Assembly (NCBI RefSeq): GCF_963675165.1 | Contig: NC_087382.1 | Span: 1,674,001-1,738,000 of the forward strand | Direction: 5' to 3' | DNA: 64,000 bases | Origin: Halichondria panicea | Taxonomy: Eukaryota; Porifera; Demospongiae; Suberitida; Halichondriidae | In this document: piece after piece, positions 42,481 through 54,997 of the stretch | How positions within the stretch are numbered: position 1 is the stretch's first letter | Layout of the letters: each line of letters begins with the position of its first letter | The notes under the pieces: model-generated | Seen by the model: only the letters and a program-made list of their open reading frames with translations | Databases searched by the model: none | Told to the model about the DNA's origin: nothing | Program-made: the position numbers and the translations under genes

Positions 42481-43280
42481 TCAGAAAATACCTGTTAAAA
42501 CAGCTAGCTAGCAGTAGCCATTTGTGAAATTGATCCCTTTGGACACACCCTTTAATTATTCCTGTGGATGTAATGCGCATGCGCGCTCATTCCCCATGTG
42601 TGATATCCAAGATCCAGATCCTCCTGGCAGAATCATATTTTTCTTGAGGGCCTGGTAAGCCACTATAATTATAACAATAATTATAGATAACAATATGCAT
42701 GTACACAAGTCTTTTCTTCTTAGATATTATAATTATACACTGAACTACAGATCCTGGAAGAAGAATCAATTTTCTTCTTTCTTGAGGTCCTGGTATTAAA
42801 GCCACATAATACAACAATAGATGCATGTAATAAGTCTTTTCTTCTCAGTGACTTTATATAGATATGCTAACTTTATGAAATAATTAGTAAAATTATGCAC
42901 TTCCGCTTATTGAAAACAAAATCTTCTTCTTTGTTGCTTCCTAGATCCTTGAGGTCCTGGTATAAGCAGCCACAAAACACAACAATGATACCATAATTAT
43001 ACAATTGAATAGATGCAAGTCAGTTTTAGACAGATTATTTTATACACTTTTCCTCTTCTATACTTCCTCTTCTATACTTTTGAGCGAAAGCAAATCATGG
43101 CGAGAGGCATTAGCACAGCGCCAGCTTGAACACTAGTTTATACCGTAATTGTTCTAATTATAGAACCAGTAAAAAAATAATTATTTTTCTAGAAACAATG
43201 GGTCTATTTACTTGACGCTCAATTGAAGTAAAATTAATTGTGAACTTGGCACTTCTAATTTAATAGAGTGGTGCTGTAAT

Positions 43281-43939
43281 TACCGTATAGCGCGAAATTT
43301 TCGAGGGTCTTAATTTTCGCGGATTTTGTGGGTTAGCAATCCTACACGAAAATTAAGTCCACGAAAAATTGTTCTTTAATAGAATTATCTGCTATAACGT
43401 GCAAAGATTTAAAGGCGTGGCTTCCGGTATATGGGGTGCCGTTTGTGTCAAAATATTGAAAACAAAAACACAAGGTTTTGGTGGTATTTAGTAAACAACT
43501 GAGGGTGTTTAGTAAACAACTGAAGGCATTTAAATGACTGAGGGTATTCTCTTCAGCGAGTAAAAGTCAATACTAGGCGTTTGTCTACTCCACTTAATTA
43601 ACAGAGTGTGAATTCATCTGGGCGCAGTAGAGCTCTAGCTATAGCTACAGAATTCTAGAAGTCGTGCACATGCACTGTGCATGCGCACAACCTTGTGCCC
43701 TGCACACCTCCCTAATACTAGGAGCAGATTACAGATTTATTTTTTAGTCAGTTGTTTACTAAATACCCTCAGTCGTAGTCAAAACCTTGTGTTTTTGTCA
43801 TCAATATTTTGATACAAACGGCACCCCATATATCGGTAAGCAGTCATTCCGCGAACATTGTGCAACGAATTGCTTTTACATGTAGAGGCCATTCGATTCA
43901 CGAAATATAAATGCCTCGAAAATTTCGTGCTATATGGTA
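43281..43939. mobile_element. TACCGTATAGCGCG MITE split by a second MITE
   Basis: The outer element resembles 8990-9219 but is interrupted inside its CTTCCGGTAAGCAG core by 43429-43834. The inserted element has inverted ends ATGGGGTGCCGTTTGTGTC / ACAAACGGCACCCCAT and a TA-type duplication. Confidence 0.85.
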
Positions 43940-44508
43940 GAAATAGGACAGCACTGCCTATAAATATCATATCTCATATAGACATAATTATGCTAAAGAT
44001 CAGTCCTTATATACACCTGATTCTGTTGCCATAGTAATAATTATACCTTTTTAAGCTGTGGCTGTGCACAGAGAATGATTCCTACTTCTTCAGACATAAC
44101 ATGACATTATTTTCAATCCTTGTTCCTTTTAATGCACACTTACTAGCCAGACTATTAATTCCTTTATTGAAGGACGGCTATTGAAACAGTGGACCTCTCT
44201 TCTGTATAGGAGTGTGCACGTGGTCATTTTATTTTAATTTTCGTATACTTTTAACTTTTAAACTGCTCATTTTGTATTTTAAATATTCGTACAGCTCAGG
44301 ATTGCGGTAGAATAGTTTCGTAGTTTTAATTTTCGTATATATAATTATACAATTATTTTATGATGCTCACAATACGAACATCTCCACCATACGAAAATAA
44401 CCCGCTATACGGTATCACAAAAAACTATTTCAAAACTGAAACTACGTAAAATTAAGCACAACAAAATCACACATTACTAAAATATCCTTTATCAAGTTGT
44501 CATGATAA

Positions 44509-47500
44509 CTACTGGTCGCTAGGGGTGTCAGGTGACCTCGCTGGATTGGCCCCACCAGCCGAGCGATGAGAATGAACACACTTCCAATCACCTCCAAATT
44601 TCTGCCAGATCCTGGTCTCTGGAATACTCACTGAGTGAGCCACGCCTTCCCTACACGAAATACAAGTCATGTGATATCACATCACTCACAGCACACCCTC
44701 CCCAGAGGAGGTCCGACACGAGTACCTCGATTAGGCGAGTTAATCAGTCACATGCAACAAACTTTACTGTTGTATTTACAGGTGACCAAGCCTAATCGAG
44801 GTACTCGTGTCTACCTCCTCTGCAGTACAGCATACATGTACAACATGACATACATTCTAAAGCAATTAACATTTTAAACAGGCCTTTCAAAAAGCTCTAC
44901 AAAATGCGAAATTAGACAATTCTTATAAGTTACAGACACTTAAAGTTACCTCTCAAGATAATGATGCATGATTGCATGTGCTTACTTGTTGACTGTTTGG
45001 ATGAGGCGGATGTACGCACAATAAGCGCCTGAGTCTCCCAACATCTGAACCTTGGGTGTGATCATGGACTGTTGTATGGCAGAGGGGGACGCAGGCACTG
45101 TGTGTGTGGTGTGGGTGGGTGGGTGGACAGTGTGTGTGGGGGGGTTGGGGATGGACGGTGTGTGGGGGAGTGGGGATGGACAGTGTGTGTGTGGGGGAGT
45201 GGGGATGGACGGTGTGTGAGGGGTGGGGGTGGACAGTGTGTGTGTGTGTGAGGGGTGGGGGTGGACAGTGTGTGTGTGTGTGAGGGGTGGGGGTGGACAG
45301 TGTGTGTGTGTGGGGGAGTGGGGATGGACAGTGTGTGAGGGGTGGGGGTGGACAGTGTGTGTGTGTGGGGGAGTGGGGATGGACAGTGTGTGAGGGGTGG
45401 GGGTGGACAGTGTGTGTGTGTGGGGGAGCGGAGATGGTGAGGGGTGGGGGTGGACAGTGTGTGTGTGTGTGAGGGGTGGGGGTGGACAGTGTGTGTGTGT
45501 GAGGGGTGGGGGTGGACAGTGTGTGTGTGTGAGGGATGGGGGTGTGTGAGGGGTGGACAGTGTGTGTGTGTGAGGGGGATGAAACTTACAATGGTCAAAG
45601 TAGAACTTGTGAAACTCCATCCCAGTGACAAGTTGAGCGCATGCTTCAGGTTCAAAGCACGTCATGTCTTCAGTACACAGCTTCCTGCACACACAACATC
45701 AAGTAATAATATATACATGTAACACGTACCGTATTACTAACTTAGATGGTAAAAAACCTAGACTTTGCGATCTGGCAAGGACCGTGATGATCATACAAGT
45801 AAATGATGAAGTATTTACGATTATAAAGAGCTCAAAAATCGCAAAATTATGTTTGATGCTTGCAAAACACGGAGCATCGAAATCGGACAATCTGAATACA
45901 AAAGCACTCAAAGATGGCTACCAGTGATTATACTAGATCACGATTGCATAGTTTCCTCAACTCACGAGTATTCTTTGTAGTCTTTGTCAGCAATGGAGTT
46001 GATGAGACGTTGTGTGACCTGAACTATCTCCTTCTCCTCTGCCGTGTGAGAACCTAGGGGTGTGGTGTGTAGGTGTGTGGTGTGTGGGTGTGTGTGATGT
46101 GTGGAGGGTGTGGAGGCAACTTGAGTTTAGAGGCAACAATGTCAAGACTAAACATTTAGGTATTTCAGCAACTATTTTTGACAGCCCCTAAGTTTAGTTT
46201 GGATCAACCTAAGCATTCTGCAGGAGGTCTATCACATGATTTGTTAGATCAAAGATATAGGACTACACAAAATCCATCAATTTCCACTAAAACAAAGGCT
46301 ATAAAATTATGGTTTTAATTGCGTTTTTTTTCACAAGCATTTCGGAACTACATTGTGTATCTGACCAAAACAAAGACTTTCTCCAGAGCACAGCTTTAGG
46401 ACCTCTATATTAATTGGGGCCATAACTACATGTAGATACAGTAAGCCACACCCACCTGAGTCCTCCTCCTGTACTGTGACCTCTGCCGGAGTGGTCGGCT
46501 TGTTAGCCCTGGAGCTGACTATAGAAGAGAAAAGGAATATATTCAACAACCAGTAGGCATACATACAATAAACCATTACAGTATACATGTACGTACAGTG
46601 ATGTGTCCAGCATTTCCCAAGGTGGTCAATCCTCGATCTCAATTCAACACACACATTTTAATTAAGAGCTAACATGTAGTAAACTAGCTAGCCTAAGAGT
46701 AAACTAGACCTAAGAGATGGTTAGTTTTGTCTAGAGGTGGTTAGTTTTGTCTAGAGATGGTTAGTTTTGTCTAGAGGTGGTTAGTACCGCACATCCTGTT
46801 GTGAATATGATATGCCAGTATATGCCAGCTAAACAGCTCAGAGGTCAAATTATAGTTTCTGTTCCAGTCGCATAGTACACTGATTAGATTACACTCAATT
46901 ACCATGAATCCAATTAGCGTAATTAGTGTCAGTGTATGGTCAGAGGAGGTACGACACACGAGTATCCTTGATTAGGTTTGGTCATGTGTAAATTCAACAG
47001 TAAAGTCATTGTTGCATGTGACTAATTAACTCAATTTCAGCCTAATCGAGGTACTCGTGTCGGACCTCCTCTGGTGTATGGTGAGCCCTTTCCATTGATC
47101 TGGGTAGGGATCAACTCGATGTGTTCTACCTATCGATGCAGTCGATAAACACATTGAGACGATTGATCCTTTTATTTTGGGACACAAACACATTTTTGTA
47201 TTTTGCCATCGCCATTTTAGGCTGACCATAGTACAGTACACACATGTAAGCCAACACACTACAAAGCACAAGAAATGATTGTTTATCTTGCACAACGGAA
47301 CCAAAACAAACGCCAAGTACTAGTACAAGCGCAAATGGAACAGAAACTATAATTTGGCCTCTACTGTATTACACGCGTATGTACTACGGACATGTGCTGT
47401 AGCAAGGGATTTGGCCCAAAAAAGGTATGACCTTCATGTAGGTCTATACAGGGTGTCATACAGGGGGGGAAGAGGGGAATATCCCCCCTAGCTCCAATTC

Positions 47501-50500
47501 CCCCCCCTTTCAAGTACTAGTTGTATGACTGAGTGTCCATAGCTGGGTATTGAAATAACAGTTGACCTTTTTTTAGCTGATTACTTTTCTCGTTTCCCCC
47601 TCTACTTCAAAATCCTGTATGACACCCTGGTCTAATCTATACTACCCTTGAATCATTATGAGACTATGACAAGCCCTAGTTCACAGAATGTCCGAGTTGC
47701 TGTGGGGAATACAAAACCAGTCTCGAAATACTGGTGTTTGTGTTTATGTGATTACTCTCTTGGATGCTAATAGATTAAGAAGCTACTACTCTACTGTACA
47801 GCCATTTTTACCATGAGAGAGTTCTAATAATACAAAAAAAAAATCGAAACTATGAGTAATCGAAATACTGTATTAAGTAACATTGAAGGCCATTACATAT
47901 AAAGCTTACAAACACATACAACTGGAATGCAATAATTATTAAAAGAGCTAGAGATCAGGAGATGCGTGTTGTACCTCCTCTGGATTGAGCCAGGCTTCCA
48001 TACAAACTTGCCACACCCACCAACTGAATGTATTATTATACTGTATATCGGGTTTAGAATGCGAGGTTAATCGATTGCGAATGACACTGTACAAGCATTG
48101 ATTGCATTTTTGCATGCAAAGCTGGGAAATTGCATGCACATGCTCACTCCTTGCACTATGTGAAGAATCGCAATTCGTGATCGAAAGAACGTCGCATTCT
48201 AAACCTGATATACGATGACTTACAGAAGGTTGACGACCTCTTGGTGACCAGGAAGACAGTGTGAGCAGCTGCCTTGAGTTTCCTGCGAGCATTGAACTTC
48301 CTGAGGACAGTGATGGTCTCTTGACGGTGAACCTTGGACGCTTCCTTGTCACGGTTCTATAGGGGGTGGGTGGGGCTTAATACTGACCACACCCATATAT
48401 CGTAATGAGTGCGTACCTTGATCCAGGGATGTTGTAGGGCTTCGTTTGCAGTGATGCGTTTTAATTGGTCGCCCGTCATCATCTTGTTGATGAGGTCCTT
48501 AGCCGAGGAAGTCACTGTGTCCCACTCAGGAGCAGGGTACTGTGTGTGTGTGTGGTGTGGGCGTGAGTGTGTACGTGTGTGGTGTGGGCGTGAGTGTGTA
48601 AGTGTGTGTGTGTGTGCAATTTAGTTGACCGTATTGTTAAAATTTCTCACATCAAAACGGCCCTTTTTGATTTGCTCAAACATCTTGGCCTGATTGTCGT
48701 CCCAGAATGGCGGGTAACCGACCAATAGGATGTAGAGCACGACGCCACACGCCCACGTATCCACTGGGTACGAGTAAGGCTCCTTACGAAGCACTTCAGG
48801 GGACAAGTAGCCGGGTGTGCCCGCAAAACCTGAGAGTGTGTGTGTGTGGGGGGGGGGGGAGGTAGAGTGTTAAGTTGACCTATATACAGTGTCTTATACA
48901 ATGTACATTGTACACAGAGATACCATCATTATTGTATAGAATACAAAGTAACAGAATAAAGATACCATGCAACTACTATCATGTACTTCACAAAGGGCCA
49001 CATTTATTATTCATGGTGAAAAACGCATCTACAGAAGAATGATCTCAAAAGCATAAAAATACAAAGGTACAGTATAAATTAATTAAGACACCTTAATCAT
49101 AGAAGACAGAGGGGTGGGGGGAGAGGACAGCATAACTACATGTGTACAAGTACTTCACAAAGATACTGTTACAGAAGACAAGGGGGTACAGTATAATTAT
49201 AGTACTACAATGGTTCCCTAAAGATACCACACACCCACCCACCCACCGTAATAGTGACGTGCGTCCATGGCCTCCACTGCCAGTCCAAAGTCAGCAAGTT
49301 TCACATTAGCTCCGGGAGTACGACTAGCCAGCAGGAGGTTCTCAGGCTGAGGGGGAGAGAGAGGGGTGAGGGGGAGAGGGGTGAGGGGGAGAGGGGGGAG
49401 GGGGGAGAGAAAGGAGTGAGGGAGAGAGGGGTGAGGGTAGGGGGGGTTGAATTGGTATAGGAAAGAATCCATACCACAATAATTATAAGGATTTCTTTCT
49501 GCTAATTAAACAAATTACCACTAGAAGAGGAACACACTATCTGCTAACTATCATGAGAATACACGTGAAACCACTGAAGGAAGTCACACCCACATACCCC
49601 ATATCACACACACACCCCACACCACATCTCACACACAACACCTCACACACCTTGATGTCACGATGTATGATACGATTCTCATGGCAATATTGGACACTCT
49701 CCAGGATCTGCTGGATGCAATGAGAGGCGTCCTTCTCTGAGTAGAACTCCCTAGCAACAATATCATCGAATAGTTCCCCCCCGGTGATGAGGTCAAATAC
49801 CATGTAGCGTACGTCATGCTCTTGAAATACTTGGTGCAGTTGAACTGTGTGTGAGTGTGTGTGTGCGGTGGGTGATGGGTGGGTGGTATGTGTGAGTGTG
49901 TGTGGAGTGTGGGGGTGTGGATTAGGGTCCCAGGGATGTGCTCACACTAGTCGATGGAACCACCTCTAGACAACCTCTTAGGCCTAGTCTACCACATAAC
50001 ACAATGTACATAATAATAGGCTGTAAAAAGAGGCAATTTTGAATGTGAAATTGAGATTGAGGATTGACCACTTTCGAGTATTCTAAGCACATCCACCGAC
50101 TGTCCGTCTAAACACACCATCTGATAGAGCTCCCTAAGAGCTACAAAATACATTTTGAAATCGGACACTCTGGACTAAAGTTACGGGTCCTTCTGTGAGT
50201 GTGGGGGCGTGTGTGTGCGTGTGTGTGTGTGTGGAGGCTGCTACCTCAACACACACACGTACAATGTACATACCAATGTTTTCATGCTTGAGCAGCCGGC
50301 AGACTCTGACCTCTCTCTCCAGCTTCTGCACGTCTGAGGAATAAAGACACAATTACAAAGGAAGTAACACAGCTATAAAAACAAACTGATATTGCTTCCC
50401 ACCTACATGTACATGTCCGTACATGCACCTCCCTAGTAAAGTGGCAGTACAGAATTATAAATTAAATGTTATGCTCATTAAAGTTCCTTAGGATAACTGC

Positions 50501-50664
50501 ATGAACAAAAAAATATACAGTGGATTTTAATTTTCGGAATTATTTTACCACATATTTTAAAGTGGCTGTACCTCGTGAGGTTAGTTTCCGTGTGTTGATG
50601 ATCTTGACAGCAAACTCATCTTTTGTGTCTTTCTGTACCGCTTTCTTGACAATACTGAATGCAC

Positions 50665-50709
<45 letters not shown>

Positions 50710-50765
50710 TGTGTGTGTGTGATGTGTGGGTGTGTGGATGGTGGGAGTGTTGGGAGTGTGTGGTG

Positions 50766-50823
<58 letters not shown>

Positions 50824-51006
50824 CATACATAACACGATATTGAAAGACATCTCTAGCACTGTATGTTTAATTTTACGAATAGTATAATATAGTGCATGTT
50901 GGACCCAACACCTCCTGTACTGTACTGTGTATGTCAGCACTCACTTTCCAAGCTCTTCTTTGATGTCATATTTGGAGGAAAACGGTTTACTGTCTACTTC
51001 ACTCAT
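44509..51006 (-). CDS. CAMK2: Calcium/calmodulin-dependent protein kinase II
   Basis: Thirteen exons: 50945-51006, 50572-50666, 50274-50333, 49651-49844, 49247-49346, 48651-48829, 48417-48539, 48224-48356, 46456-46518, 45966-46053, 45590-45684, 44986-45097, 44509-44650; 481 aa. Phases are consistent and all sites GT-AG. Kinase landmarks fall where CaMKII has them: Lys42 in FAVKII, HRDIKPEN with Asp135, DFG at 156-158, and [13 protein letters not shown]. The autoinhibitory segment [19 protein letters not shown] places the autonomy threonine at 285, with the calmodulin-binding basic run next to it. A short linker (about 317-340) precedes the association domain ([57 protein letters not shown]), which assembles the ring-shaped holoenzyme. 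The Ser/Thr kinase acts in calcium signalling. Intron 11 is an in-frame, stop-free minisatellite. Confidence 0.96.
44703..44822. mobile_element. CAGAGGAGGTACGACA-family MITE, CaMKII intron 12
   Basis: CAGAGGAGGTCCGACACGAG and the inverse GTGTCTACCTCCTCTG bound a foldback with the shared arm CCTAATCGAGGTACTCGTGT. Confidence 0.8.
45098..45589. repeat. Minisatellite filling CaMKII intron 11
   Basis: Irregular tandem units of about 29-35 bp based on GGGGTGGGGGTGGACAGTG plus TG runs. It is 492 bp long, a multiple of three, and has no stop in the CaMKII frame on the minus strand. Confidence 0.9.
46716..46790. repeat. 23-bp tandem repeat, four copies
   Basis: GGTTAGTTTTGTCTAGAG(A/G)T units in CaMKII intron 8. 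Confidence 0.85.
46941..47073. mobile_element. CAGAGGAGGTACGACA-family MITE, CaMKII intron 8
   Basis: Inverted ends CAGAGGAGGTACGACAC / GTGTCGGACCTCCTCTG; closest in sequence to 44703-44822. Confidence 0.8.
47449..47629. mobile_element. MITE with CAGGGTGTCATACAGG ends
   Basis: Inverted ends CAGGGTGTCATACAGG / CCTGTATGACACCCTG in CaMKII intron 8. Related GGGTTTCATACAGGAT sequences occur at 30366 and 30650. Confidence 0.75.
48042..48216. mobile_element. Foldback with TATATCGGGTTTAGAATGCG ends
   Basis: The ends TATATCGGGTTTAGAATGCG and CGCATTCTAAACCTGATATA form an inverted pair; the interior is also partly palindromic (GATTGCGAAT / ATTCGTGATCG). Confidence 0.7.
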
Positions 51007-51402
51007 GATTGCAAGTAGTCAACGTCTCTGATCTCAAACAACAACAAAAAACAGCTAACACCAGTGCAGTGCAGTACAGTCACAGTCGAGTCCAGCTCTT
51101 TCCCACTGAACGAACAGGCACAGAGGTCGAGGAGGTACGATATCCGCGTGTCATCCACATTCCGAACTTTGACCTAAGGAATGAGTGTCTAAAACGTTTC
51201 CTTTGACACAGATGTTGTACCTCCTCTGGAACAGGCAGTAATAAAGTGGGAGTGGCTGGATCACGTGACACACCTCAAGGGCTGAGAGCTGACCTCCTAC
51301 TTTTTAGCTTTTCTCTCGCTGAGCAGCAGTACAGTCGCGGCTTTGTACTCTTGTGTCTCTAGTGACCAGATCCTTGCAGCAGTCTATATATATATATATA
51401 TA
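51007..51402. promoter_or_regulatory. Divergent CaMKII-annexin promoter region
   Basis: 396 bp lie between the divergent ATGs. It contains a degenerate member of the GAGGAGGTACGA MITE family (about 51121-51229) and a TATATATATATAT run immediately before the annexin ATG. Initiation sites are not determined. Confidence 0.45.
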
Positions 51403-54400
51403 ATGGCCTACCCTCCACCCGGTCCCCCTGGAGCTGGAGTAAGTGACACATGTACACAGTGCTTGAGTGCTCTATAAATATTAAACTACCGGTAGCTTAT
51501 CTTGTGTATCTGTATTCTTTATATTCTCTAGCTAGCTAGCTTAGTGTGCATGCACATTTAGCTTTGTGTGGTGTGTGTGTGTGTGTACCTTGTTAACATG
51601 AACACTCTCTACATGTTATTGTATAGTAATCGTTCGTTTACAACGAATTTTGTGGGATGATATATTTTATTATGTTAATTATAATTATGTTATTATTACA
51701 GGGTTATCCTCCCCCTGCTGGGGGTCCTGGCTACCCCCCTGTTAGCGGCTATCCTGCCCCTATGGGAGGACTCGGTTACCCGCCCCCTGCTGGAGGTCCC
51801 GCTGGTTACCCCCCACAAGCAGGGTTCGCTAGTGAGTGTGTTCTGTTGTCATTGTGACTATACGCAGTGACCGTGTAATAAAAACAACAATTGAAGTTTT
51901 CGTTTTCAATGATCTGTTTTGAGAGATTCTTGAAAGATAAAGGAAAAAAGCCGTACAATGTATACAGTACATACGTAGTGATCTGATCGACAGTCGTACT
52001 GTTGAATAGAGCTGCCTTCCTGTTAATACAGTGTCAGGTTTCAGTTTAGCTATGTTAACTTCAAATGTATGTAGTGCAAATATGTAGGAGGTGTGTTGCC
52101 TTTAAAAGCATTAACATATTCATAGGAACTTACATGTTATTATGTTATCATGTGCCCTACAGCAGAGGAGGTCTGACATGCCTGCACAAATCACTACCAG
52201 TTCAGTGTATTTGCCCTGAAAGTTATCACGTGACCTAATGACATCAATGCACTGAATTTATAGTGATTCATGCACGCATGTCGGACCTCCTCTGACCCTA
52301 TAGTGCAGTGTCAGTGTAACCATGTACCCCCCACAGCCAGCAGTGTCAGTAGTGTAACTATGTACCCCCCACAGTGCCTATGGGCGGCCCCCCACAGCCT
52401 GCAGGGCAATCCTACGGTGCACCAGGAGCTGGATATGGACAACCACCTGCCACAGGTAAACTTTGCACACGCCTCTCTCCGTGTATAATTATCAAGACTG
52501 CATGAATACACTTCTGATTAGATCTTGTGGTTAGATTGGTGCATGCAGGTATGATAACTAGATTTTATAGCAGGGGAATTTTCGCAGGTGCAAATTTTCA
52601 CTATTTGGCTTGAAAGTGTCAGAAAAAATTGTTGCACTTCAGTGCTCTCTATACAGTTATGCTGAGTTAGCTGGTATCTGGCTAATGGTTAGGCATTACA
52701 CAAGCAGGCGATATCGGGCCCATCTTTCAGAGGAAGTGGGTGTGGGGACGAGGCTATCTATGGAAGTATTTGATTTTGAGCCTGTAAAATGCATTATAAT
52801 TATATGCTCTCCCCACCTTGTCTCAGGCTACCCCCCTGTTAGTGGGTTTGGAGGATATCCTGGCCAACCCCCTGCGGCTGGCTACCCAGGCCAACCCCCT
52901 GCTGCTGGATACCCCGGCCAACCCCCTGCTGCTGGATACCCCGGCCAGCCCCCTGCTGCTGGATACCCCGGCCAACCCCCTGCTGCTGGGTACCCGGGCC
53001 AACCCCCTGCTGCCGCTGGGTACCCAGGCCAACCCCCTGCTGCTGCTGGATACCCCGGGCAACCCCCCGCTGCCGGGGGGTACCCTGGTCAACCCCCTGC
53101 TGCTGGATACCCACAACAACCACCAACAAGTATGTGCTACATACTAGAACTATATAATAATTATAATTATATAATCATAACTATTTAGGTGGTTACCCAG
53201 CGCAACAGCCTCCTGCGACAGGCTATCCCGCTCAAGCCCCACCCACTAACTACCCCCCTCAAGGGCAACCCCCTGCACAGCCAGCTGGTCACGCACCACC
53301 CCCCAGTCAACCAGCACCACCCACTCAACAGGTATATAGCCCCCCCTATACTCTATAATGGAGTTTGCAGAATCTTTGCAATACACCAGTAAAAGCGTGG
53401 AGTGTTATACGCGTTCCGTACATGGATCATATGTACACAGTGTGGTCTGTTTTACTACTTAATGTATGAGCATTTCCCATACAAGGAACGCATAGTGCTC
53501 AACACTTTTATTCGTGTGTTGCAAAGATTCTGCAAACTCCAGTATCCTTATTTAGATACCACTTGAGTGTATTTGATTATTGTTGCTATACCTGGTGCTC
53601 TATTACTATCTGCTATCTGCTATTAAATATGCTTTTTTACATCTGCATGCAATATAAAGTACGTGCATTAATCAATGTTAAATTGTATAGCAAACCTTCT
53701 GGGGATTTGTTTTCTGAGTTTTCCAAGTTTTTCCGAGTTTTTAAGATTTATCCCTAATCTTTCTTGGTTATAATGATATTATTACTTCAGGTGACAGCTG
53801 CCATGTCCAAGATGACTGTATCCCAGGGTCATGGTACAATCATTGCTGCCGCGTCTTTTGACCCCGAGACTGACGCTGCCGTCTTCCGTAAAGCAATGAA
53901 AGGAATTGGTAATTATTTTTTATTTTTTTATTCGTTACAATGTATGTGGATTGTATTTTGGTTTGTTGTCTACAGGTACGGACGAAGCTGCCATCATCAA
54001 TCTACTGGTTGCTAGGACCAACGCTCAGCGACAACAGATCCGACAGAAGTTCAAGCTCATGTATGGAAAAGTACGTGATCTATGTGTTTCTCGAAAATTA
54101 GCTATTTTTGTCTGCTCTAGACTCTAGTTGGAATTTTCCAATTTACAGCTAAAATGTACATTTAGTACATAGCTCATTGACAGAGCTACAAGATTGTGCG
54201 TTTAGATCAAATGTTTATTCCGAGTCGACTCGACTCTAGTACCTTTGTATTTTATCAAAATTAGCCTGTTTTGATAGTTAATAAAAATATTATTGGTACA
54301 GTACACCATTGTTATCATTACCTGTTTCTCTCTCACAGGATCTTATTAACGAGCTCAAGTCTGAGTTGAGTGGCAACTTTGAGAACGCTATCCTGGCCAT

Positions 54401-54917
54401 GTTGGAACCCTCCACCCTGTATGATGCCAAGTGCTTGCGTAGAGCCATGCGTGGAGCTGGCACTGATGAGGGTGCTCTCATTGAGATCCTCTGCACTAGG
54501 ACCAACAAGGAGGTACTGGACATCAAAGCCGAGTACAAGAGCCGTGAGTGGGTGTGTGTGGGTGTGTGTGTGTGTGCTAGTGTACGTGGGTGTTAGAGGC
54601 TACATGTATGTGCATGTGTGGGGGGGGGGGCTAATGCTTTCCAATGAAGAGAAAGCATAGCCTTTGTGTTTTCTCCGAAATTAGCGTGTGGCTGGAATCT
54701 GTATGTGTATAGTGTGACAGTGACAGCTAGTCTGTGCAGTGTGTACAAGGCAGTGGCAGAGTGTACCTCCTACGTGTGATATTATGGTATTCATCCATAC
54801 CACTCTAGACTATGGTCGTGACCTAGAGAAGGATGTTGTGAGTGAGACCAGTGGACACTTCAAGCGTCTCCTCGTGTCAATGTGTCAGGTACTAACAACA
54901 TCGGTGATGATTATGCC

Positions 54918-54997
<80 letters not shown>

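Larger units (their letters stand above)
41739..44508. other. Repeat-rich intergenic region
   Basis: Contains a TIR element (41800-42137), a dispersed repeat (42150-42480), a degenerate three-copy tandem segment with TTGAGGTCCTGGTA (42610-43010), a nested MITE (43281-43939) and AT-rich sequence to 44508. It may include an intron and first exon of the minus-strand orphan. Confidence 0.5.

Noticed and set aside
44982..45692. 236-codon minus-strand frame as a separate gene
   Set aside because: It is two CaMKII exons plus the stop-free intron 11; reported as a finding instead.
52818..53147. Leu/Pro- and Gly/Gln-rich frames on both strands
   Set aside because: Shadows of the annexin Pro/Gly/Tyr repeat exon.
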